A stretch of 9,224 nucleotides of DNA, taken from positions 1-9,224 of the forward strand of contig SLEY01000356.1 of the NCBI GenBank assembly GCA_007124535.1, in the 5' to 3' direction. Made by a program: the position numbers and the translations under genes. Each line of letters begins with the position of its first letter. Position 1 is the stretch's first letter. Of the stretch, positions 5,769 to 9,224 are shown piece after piece. This DNA is from Planctomycetaceae bacterium. Lineage in GTDB: Bacteria > Planctomycetota > Planctomycetia > Pirellulales > Pirellulaceae. The notes beneath the pieces are model-generated. The model ran no database searches. It was not told where the DNA came from and saw nothing but the letters and a program-made list of their open reading frames with translations.

Positions 5769-8504
5769 TTAATCCGTGGTATCTTCTTCGTCTTGTTCTG
5801 ATTCCGGTTCCGTCCGCCCCCGCCCGCGGAACAAATCGAACAACGGCAGGGGACGGGCGCGTTCCGCCGGCTTCCGCTGCAAATCCAGGTCGGCCAGCAG
5901 GATCACGCGATCCGGGTACATGGTGGCCTGCAGATTCAAACCGCGAAACCATTCCAGCAAAGGCGCCTGATACTCGGCCGGGGGGCGTGCGGCCCGGACC
6001 GTCGGCCAGGCATCGGAAACCCAGTGCCCGCGCTCGTCCAAACGGTACTCGCCACCCAGCGAGCAGATCAATTGGGCATTCAAGAGTTGCTCGGCGGCTT
6101 CCCGCGCTTCCTCAAGCGGAACCCCCAATTGCTGGGACATGGCATGCAGCAAATGCGTATTGCCCCGCGACGCCTGCTCGGCCCGCTCGAAGGTGACCAG
6201 ATTCACCCAGCGGCGCAAGGCGGCTTGCGAGAGGTCCCCGACATCGACCCGTAGCTGGGCCTGGTCCTCCGCTTCTTCGACTCCCAGTCCAGGGGTCACC
6301 TGCTCCAACAGGCGCCAATCGAAGGCCAACGCGGAGAAGTCCTCCCACTGCCGCCGATAGATCCCCAGGGGCAAGCGTGAGTAGCCCCGGGCATCCGGCG
6401 GGCCGCCTCCCAAACCCAGCGGCAGCCGGTCCAGGAAGCCGGATCGGGGCCAGGACCCCAGATAGCCCGGGGTTGTCGCCACCAGCGCCAGGGCTCCGAA
6501 CAATCCGTCCCGCGGCCGGGATGCCAACGGTTCGTGATCCTGGATTCCCAGGAAAAGGTGGTGCGTGGGGATGAACGGCATCCAGCGTCCCCCGCTGACC
6601 ACGGCCTGGGCCGTGATCACATCTCCGGGGGCGGGTTGGACCTGCGCGGTGGTCGCCGGGCCCGCCATCGAAGTGATCCACCCGTATTTCTCTTCGCCGA
6701 AGGGCGAAATGTGGGCATCGATCACCACGCGTTCCTGGTCCTGGCCTTCCAAGGCGAACCGCCGGATTCCGACCATCAAGGGGTCCAGGCGTTGCCAGGA
6801 TTCTTCATAGAAAGCCGCCTGCTCTGTCCAGCGCCTCGCCTCGGCATCCGTGATTTGCGTAATCTCCACATCGGGCACGGGCGTGAAGGTCCCCTGAGTT
6901 CCTCGCAAGGAATCGCCCCATTCACCGTTGCGTTCGACGGGTTGGCTGCCATCGGGGCGGCGCCCGAAGTCGGCGGGCAAAAAGTCGCCGCGGATCAGAT
7001 CCTCGATGCTGGCCGCCGACCCGCCCTCATGCCGGGCGGCCCAGTGAGCTAAACGGAGCGAATCCAGATCGCTCGCCGCTCGCAATCTCCGTTGCGATTC
7101 CACCTGATACTGCGGACTGACCAAACCCTGGAAGAACGGCGCGCTGAAATACACGAAAATCGTGTCCTCCCGCGAGATCGGCATCAGACTGCGGGCATGT
7201 TGGAATTCAACGCTCTCCCCCAATGACCGATTTCCCGGTCCGCTGCCGACCTGCAAGAACCGCGCGACCATCGCCCGGCTGGTCGTCACCAAGTGAAAGT
7301 CCCCATCCACTGCGTAAAAGGATCGCAACCGATTGTCGGGGGTCGAGAGAAAGGATACCTCGCGGCCCTCGATTTCCACCGATTCCTCGGTCGCTCCCGC
7401 CGCCTGCTGCTCCCGCAGTGCGGTCGCCCGTTGGCGAAGGAGGTCCTGGCCCAAGAGCGGATCACGGGCATGAAACAGCAACCCCACAGCGGGGCCTTCG
7501 CGCAGGAAAAGGTCTCGGCCGATCAGAGCCACATCCTTGACCAGGGCCGGACCAAAAACTTCCGCCAAGGCCGAGGAGCGGAGTGCCAGTTGCTGCTGGG
7601 TGCGCTGGTTCACTTGGGCATCGTACCCGCGGAGGGTGATCATCCGCGTGATGTCTCCTCCGTAATCTTGCTGAAGACGCTCCAGCCACAGGTAGTTGCG
7701 GAACTCGCCGAACCGGATATAAAAGCACTCCTCGGGAACCCTTCGTGCGATGGGTTCGATCTCGATTTCCGGATCGACGGTCACGGCCGGTGGCGGATTC
7801 CAGCGAACGGCAGGCGGCAGCGGATGTCTCGGCCGCGGGTCTTCGATTCGCTCCGCCCGATTACTCTCCCGCAGGGTATCCAGCCGGAGCCGTTCGGTAC
7901 CGGCCAGCAGATGCAGGGTTCGTCCTGGTTCGTCCGCCGGCACGGGATTACTCGGGGAGGGCAGTTCCAATCGCAGCCGCCGCGACAGCATGGCCGTCAA
8001 ATAGGTTTCGACCAGCGGCGGGTAATCGCCCTGCTGCATCTGCCGATCCGCCTGTTCTTGAAACGCGCGCCACCAGCGGCGCATCAGCCGTTGCTGCACG
8101 CGTGGATTCCGCGGTACGCTGGGAGTCACCTGCACCCGCTGCGCCGACGGGGTATGGACGGTCACTTCCAGCGGCTCGTCGCCTGTGAACAGGAAGAACA
8201 CGGTCAGGGACCCGGGCCCGGCCAGTGCCGGAACGCCCAAGATCTCGCCCAACAGCTGGCGCACGGCCGAGCGGTTGACTGCCGGGTAGAACATCCGCCC
8301 TCCGCGCGCTTCGACCAGCACAGGCACCCTGGCCGGCGCCGCAGCCGCGTCCTGGGGCGGGATGGGGATCGTGAACGTCCCGACGCCAAACGGTGTGGCG
8401 GGGTACGCTTGGCCTTGCGAAGCTCCCACGGTCTTCCCCGGCACGATGGCCCCGGAAGCCAGCAGAACCAACACCCCAATCAGAGCCATTCTCTTGAAGC
8501 CCAT
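5769..8504 (-). CDS. Large exported protein of unknown function, planctomycete type
   Basis: This is a 911-residue protein whose function I do not recognise. Residues 1-29 look like a secretion signal: K4/R5, a hydrophobic core at about 7-22, and possible cleavage near 25-30. There is no clear later membrane span, so it is probably periplasmic or secreted. Visible landmarks: a beta-rich N-terminal part (about 40-130); a basic helical stretch (135-180) with RRWWRAF at 142-148; a proline-rich linker (220-255); a conserved-looking core (255-460) starting P-E-E-C-F-Y-I-R-F-G-E-F at 257-268 and including Y281-G-G and R288; a helical segment at 560-590; a Gly/Pro-rich part (660-715); and an acidic tail (899-911). 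The EE.FY.RFG..R..LWL core resembles, from memory, large planctomycete hypothetical proteins. ATG 8504 has AAGGA about 10 bases upstream. Probably first gene of a unit with the MoaD-like gene. No catalytic motif was identified; an adhesin, scaffold or envelope role is possible but unsupported. Confidence 0.85.
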   Translation of the reverse strand: MGFKRMALIGVLVLLASGAIVPGKTVGASQGQAYPATPFGVGTFTIPIPPQDAAAAPARVPVLVEARGGRMFYPAVNRSAVRQLLGEILGVPALAGPGSLTVFFLFTGDEPLEVTVHTPSAQRVQVTPSVPRNPRVQQRLMRRWWRAFQEQADRQMQQGDYPPLVETYLTAMLSRRLRLELPSPSNPVPADEPGRTLHLLAGTERLRLDTLRESNRAERIEDPRPRHPLPPAVRWNPPPAVTVDPEIEIEPIARRVPEECFYIRFGEFRNYLWLERLQQDYGGDITRMITLRGYDAQVNQRTQQQLALRSSALAEVFGPALVKDVALIGRDLFLREGPAVGLLFHARDPLLGQDLLRQRATALREQQAAGATEESVEIEGREVSFLSTPDNRLRSFYAVDGDFHLVTTSRAMVARFLQVGSGPGNRSLGESVEFQHARSLMPISREDTIFVYFSAPFFQGLVSPQYQVESQRRLRAASDLDSLRLAHWAARHEGGSAASIEDLIRGDFLPADFGRRPDGSQPVERNGEWGDSLRGTQGTFTPVPDVEITQITDAEARRWTEQAAFYEESWQRLDPLMVGIRRFALEGQDQERVVIDAHISPFGEEKYGWITSMAGPATTAQVQPAPGDVITAQAVVSGGRWMPFIPTHHLFLGIQDHEPLASRPRDGLFGALALVATTPGYLGSWPRSGFLDRLPLGLGGGPPDARGYSRLPLGIYRRQWEDFSALAFDWRLLEQVTPGLGVEEAEDQAQLRVDVGDLSQAALRRWVNLVTFERAEQASRGNTHLLHAMSQQLGVPLEEAREAAEQLLNAQLICSLGGEYRLDERGHWVSDAWPTVRAARPPAEYQAPLLEWFRGLNLQATMYPDRVILLADLDLQRKPAERARPLPLFDLFRGRGRTEPESEQDEEDTTD

Positions 8505-8519
8505 GCTATGGATTTCCTT

Positions 8520-8529
8520 GTGCTAGCAC
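8520..8529. promoter_or_regulatory. Perfect 10-base palindrome in the leader of the exported-protein gene
   Basis: GTGCTAGCAC is a perfect palindrome 15 bases before the ATG at 8504. It could be a regulator operator or a small stem near the ribosome binding site. No known binding protein can be named. Confidence 0.35.
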
Positions 8530-8551
8530 GTTCATTTCCAACGAGTGAATT

Positions 8552-8563
8552 GGCGACGTCGCC
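8552..8563. promoter_or_regulatory. Perfect 12-base palindrome near a -10-like hexamer
   Basis: GGCGACGTCGCC is a perfect palindrome. On the minus strand it lies 11 bases downstream of TACAAT (8575-8580), a 5-of-6 match to a -10 box for the exported-protein gene. No good -35 partner is seen. If that -10 is real, transcription would start near 8567 and this palindrome would sit at the start of the transcript, a typical place for an operator. Functional role is inferred only. Confidence 0.35.
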
Positions 8564-8638
8564 GAATCGTTGGCATTGTAGGGAGCTTGGCGTTGGGGGA
8601 CCAGAGAAGGCGGGAGCGGGGGGGCCGAATAATCTCTA

Positions 8639-8668
8639 TTTACGGACAGGCACCAAAAAGGTTACCAT
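8639..8668 (+). promoter_or_regulatory. Weak sigma-70-like promoter for the YGWQP-repeat gene
   Basis: TTTACG (8639-8644) and TACCAT (8663-8668) each match 4 of 6 consensus bases with an 18-base spacer. They lie about 35 bases before the start codon at 8703, with the ribosome binding site in between. Position is right but the match is poor. Confidence 0.3.
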
Positions 8669-8689
8669 AGGGACCGCAAACGTTCCCTC

Positions 8690-8694
8690 AGGAG
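8690..8694 (+). promoter_or_regulatory. Ribosome binding site of the YGWQP-repeat gene
   Basis: AGGAG lies 8 bases before ATG 8703, which fixes the start of this gene even though its right end is cut off by the window. Confidence 0.7.
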
Positions 8695-8702
8695 TTCGGA
8701 CG

Positions 8703-9224
8703 ATGAGCGCAATCGCACTGCTATTGGCCACGACCGTGCTCGGCGTGGACTATGGCTGGCAGCCCGCGGCCGATGGCCAGCTGGAATACATCGTCCAAAT
8801 CGAGCCCGTGACGTTGATCGCGTTGCGCGACGGCCGGGACGTGATCAGCAACATCGATCCCGACATGCGCAACCTCCGCCGTTTCCGGTTGCGGGTGGGA
8901 ACGGATGTGTTGCCTCGTAGCGGATCGCCGCCCCCGCCTCAAGTCCCGAGAGTGACGGCGACCGAACTGTCCCAGGCCGGGGTGCGTTACGGTTGGCAGC
9001 CGCTGGACGACGGCCAGATGGAATTCATCGTGCAATTATCGCCGGAACGACTGATTCTGCTGCAGAACGGTCAGGAGTTGGCGGGCGTGATCCCCGCGGA
9101 GGCTCAAAATGTGGCACGCATTCGGGTTCGTTCGGGGGACGGCTCCCTTCCGCAACGGGGCTTTCCCGCCGAAACCACCGATTCGGGGGCTGACACGGGG
9201 GGCGCAGCGCCGCCTGCGGAACGA
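8703..9224 (+). CDS. Protein with two tandem YGWQP modules (3' end beyond window)
   Basis: This frame is open from ATG 8703 to the right edge (174 codons, no stop). Residues 3-14 form a short hydrophobic stretch without basic residues, so it may be a weak signal peptide or anchor. Two aligned 56-residue modules follow without gaps: residues 16-71 and 95-150, about 45% identical by eye (25 of 56). Shared positions include Y-G-W-Q-P, D-G-Q-x-E, I-V-Q, P..L-I-x-L...G, and R-x-R near the end. A Pro-rich linker (71-83) joins them, and a Gly/Ala/Pro-rich stretch follows the second copy. From memory, similar YGW-P-DG-EYI-Q modules occur in planctomycete proteins of unknown function; I cannot name a characterised member. 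The gene is divergent from the exported-protein gene across 198 bases. Real gene likely; function unknown. The missing C-terminus may carry another domain. Confidence 0.82.
   Translation, partial: MSAIALLLATTVLGVDYGWQPAADGQLEYIVQIEPVTLIALRDGRDVISNIDPDMRNLRRFRLRVGTDVLPRSGSPPPPQVPRVTATELSQAGVRYGWQPLDDGQMEFIVQLSPERLILLQNGQELAGVIPAEAQNVARIRVRSGDGSLPQRGFPAETTDSGADTGGAAPPAER
8748..9152 (+). repeat. Two diverged protein-level tandem modules
   Basis: Copy one spans 8748-8915 and copy two 8985-9152, each 168 bases encoding 56 residues. Similarity is clear in protein (YGWQP...DGQ.E.IVQ) but much weaker in DNA, indicating an old duplication kept by selection. Confidence 0.8.

Noticed and set aside
5412..5801. 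129-codon plus-strand frame across the MoaD-like gene
   Set aside because: It is antisense to a recognised sulfur carrier, runs across the intergenic hairpin, and has no family features.

Overview
The window looks like chromosomal DNA from a planctomycete (Planctomycetota, probably Pirellulales-like). It is GC-rich, with long bacterial genes and Shine-Dalgarno-type starts. It carries a CheB-CheR-PAS-histidine kinase fusion, a large exported protein of a kind I associate with planctomycetes, and a protein built on a repeated YGWQP...DGQ.E.IVQ module that I also associate with that phylum. The taxonomic call is inference from gene content; there is no rRNA or other marker here.

Layout from left to right. 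Bases 1-194 (minus) hold the N-terminus of a histone-deacetylase-superfamily hydrolase that runs off the left edge. After a short divergent spacer, 384-4400 (plus) encodes a 1338-residue soluble signalling protein: CheB methylesterase, CheR methyltransferase, PAS-like region, Asn/Leu heptad coiled coil, two PAS domains, HisKA, HATPase and a C-terminal receiver. Its last 8 bases overlap tail-to-tail with 4393-5151 (minus). That gene encodes an unusual 252-residue fusion of a CsrA-type RNA-binding domain, a kinase-like DHp helix pair without an ATPase, and a receiver domain. It has its own consensus-like promoter in the 320-base leader to its right.

Further right on the minus strand, a 911-residue exported protein (5769-8504) is followed by a small MoaD/ThiS-type sulfur carrier (5472-5705). 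They are probably co-transcribed, with a GC hairpin between them. A 198-base divergent spacer containing two perfect palindromes separates them from a plus-strand gene (8703 to the right edge). That gene encodes a short hydrophobic N-terminus and two copies of a 56-residue YGWQP module.

The most interesting feature is the pairing of the hybrid kinase with CsrA-DHp-receiver. It suggests, but does not prove, a phosphorelay whose output is a phosphorylation-controlled RNA-binding protein, that is, post-transcriptional rather than transcriptional control. The other genes show no obvious functional link to this pair. No tRNA, rRNA, CRISPR array, transposon or convincing intrinsic terminator was seen.
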